From Streptomyces marianii (lineage in GTDB: Bacteria > Actinomycetota > Actinomycetes > Streptomycetales > Streptomycetaceae): DNA of 64,000 nucleotides. Location of the stretch: contig NZ_VAWE01000001.1 in the NCBI RefSeq assembly GCF_005795905.1, forward strand, positions 6,437,001 through 6,501,000, read 5' to 3'. The notes beneath the pieces were generated by a model that saw only the letters and a list, made by a program, of their open reading frames with translations, had not been told where the DNA came from and ran no database searches. The position numbers and the translations under genes were made by a program. Of the stretch, positions 63,901 to 64,000 are shown one piece after another. Every line of letters begins with the position of its first letter. The stretch's first letter is position 1.

Positions 63901-64000
63901 TGCACCTCCTCGGGTCGGCATGTCCTTCGGGCGTAGCGAAGGACGGGCCGGCCGTCGAGGGGGCGTGCGGGGCGCGGGCGGTGCACGCGGAGGCGCTGAA
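63901..64000. other. Upstream region of the bL37-like gene
   Basis: 100 bases at the window end. The inverted repeat GTCCTTCG/CGAAGGAC (63922-63929 and 63937-63944) lies about 20-45 bases upstream of the bL37 start and could be an operator or the terminator of a gene outside the window. No frame is supported. Confidence 0.4.

Overview
The window is high-GC chromosomal DNA of a Streptomyces-type actinomycete. The signs are many GTG starts, very G/C-rich third codon positions, the division and cell-wall (dcw) cluster in Streptomyces order (rsmH-ftsL-ftsI-murE-murF-mraY-murD-ftsW-murG-ftsQ-ftsZ-pgeF-yggS-sepF-yggT-divIVA), a translational T-box before ileS, TTGTCCACA DnaA boxes, and SAV_6107-type HEPN and DUF3040 neighbours. 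It looks like conserved core chromosome: no CRISPR array, prophage, rRNA or convincing tRNA was seen. Mobile DNA is limited to one MITE-like element, and there are two decayed genes.

Layout. 1-3.9 kb: a gene end, metF with a leaderless promoter, a membrane protein with a Tyr/Gln/Gly-rich tail, and a CrtI-like oxidoreductase. 4.3-8.35 kb: a self-contained operon (degenerate ABC ATPase, YhgE/Pip membrane protein, TetR) behind one promoter with a palindromic operator. 8.3-12.2 kb: a MASE1 sensor, the remains of a SpoIIE/PP2C phosphatase, a HEPN protein, a methyltransferase and DUF3040. 12.4-17.3 kb: a MoxR-DUF58-transglutaminase operon, then a repeat-bearing gap and a beta-carbonic anhydrase. 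18.5-36.9 kb: the dcw cluster, which makes lipid II (murE, murF, mraY, murD, murG), septal peptidoglycan (ftsI, ftsW), the divisome (ftsL, ftsQ, ftsZ, sepF) and the polar-growth scaffold DivIVA. mraZ, murC and ddl are not in the cluster. FtsW carries an unusually long N-terminal extension, and the ftsQ-ftsZ gap has promoter-like features and two GACAC (WhiA-type) motifs.

37.2-40.6 kb: ileS, a eukaryote-like IleRS, under a T-box that hides the Shine-Dalgarno sequence. 40.9-45.9 kb: an H1-like/DksA-type protein, lspA, rluD (preceded by two DnaA boxes), a GNAT acetyltransferase, a Na+/H+ antiporter remnant, an SDR dehydrogenase and a MITE whose terminal repeat supplies the SDR stop codon. 45.9-55.2 kb: MscS-like channel, dienelactone-hydrolase-like enzyme, small repetitive secreted protein, receptor Ser/Thr kinase, Tat-exported PhoD phosphatase, DsbA-like thioredoxin with a membrane partner, and a DUF2252 protein. 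55.4-64 kb: dnaE, a 51-residue conserved-looking small protein, an NYN-domain protein, an ABC exporter pair, a DUF2567 protein, and a 24-residue ribosomal protein bL37-like gene.

Most of the window is housekeeping. I found no convincing undescribed multi-gene system. The best leads are the TetR/YhgE/degenerate-ATPase circuit, the FtsW extension, the H1-DksA protein that lacks its fourth zinc cysteine, the DnaA-box pair, the two pseudogenes and the MITE-supplied stop codon. All assignments come from reading the sequence and from knowledge of the families; no database search was run.
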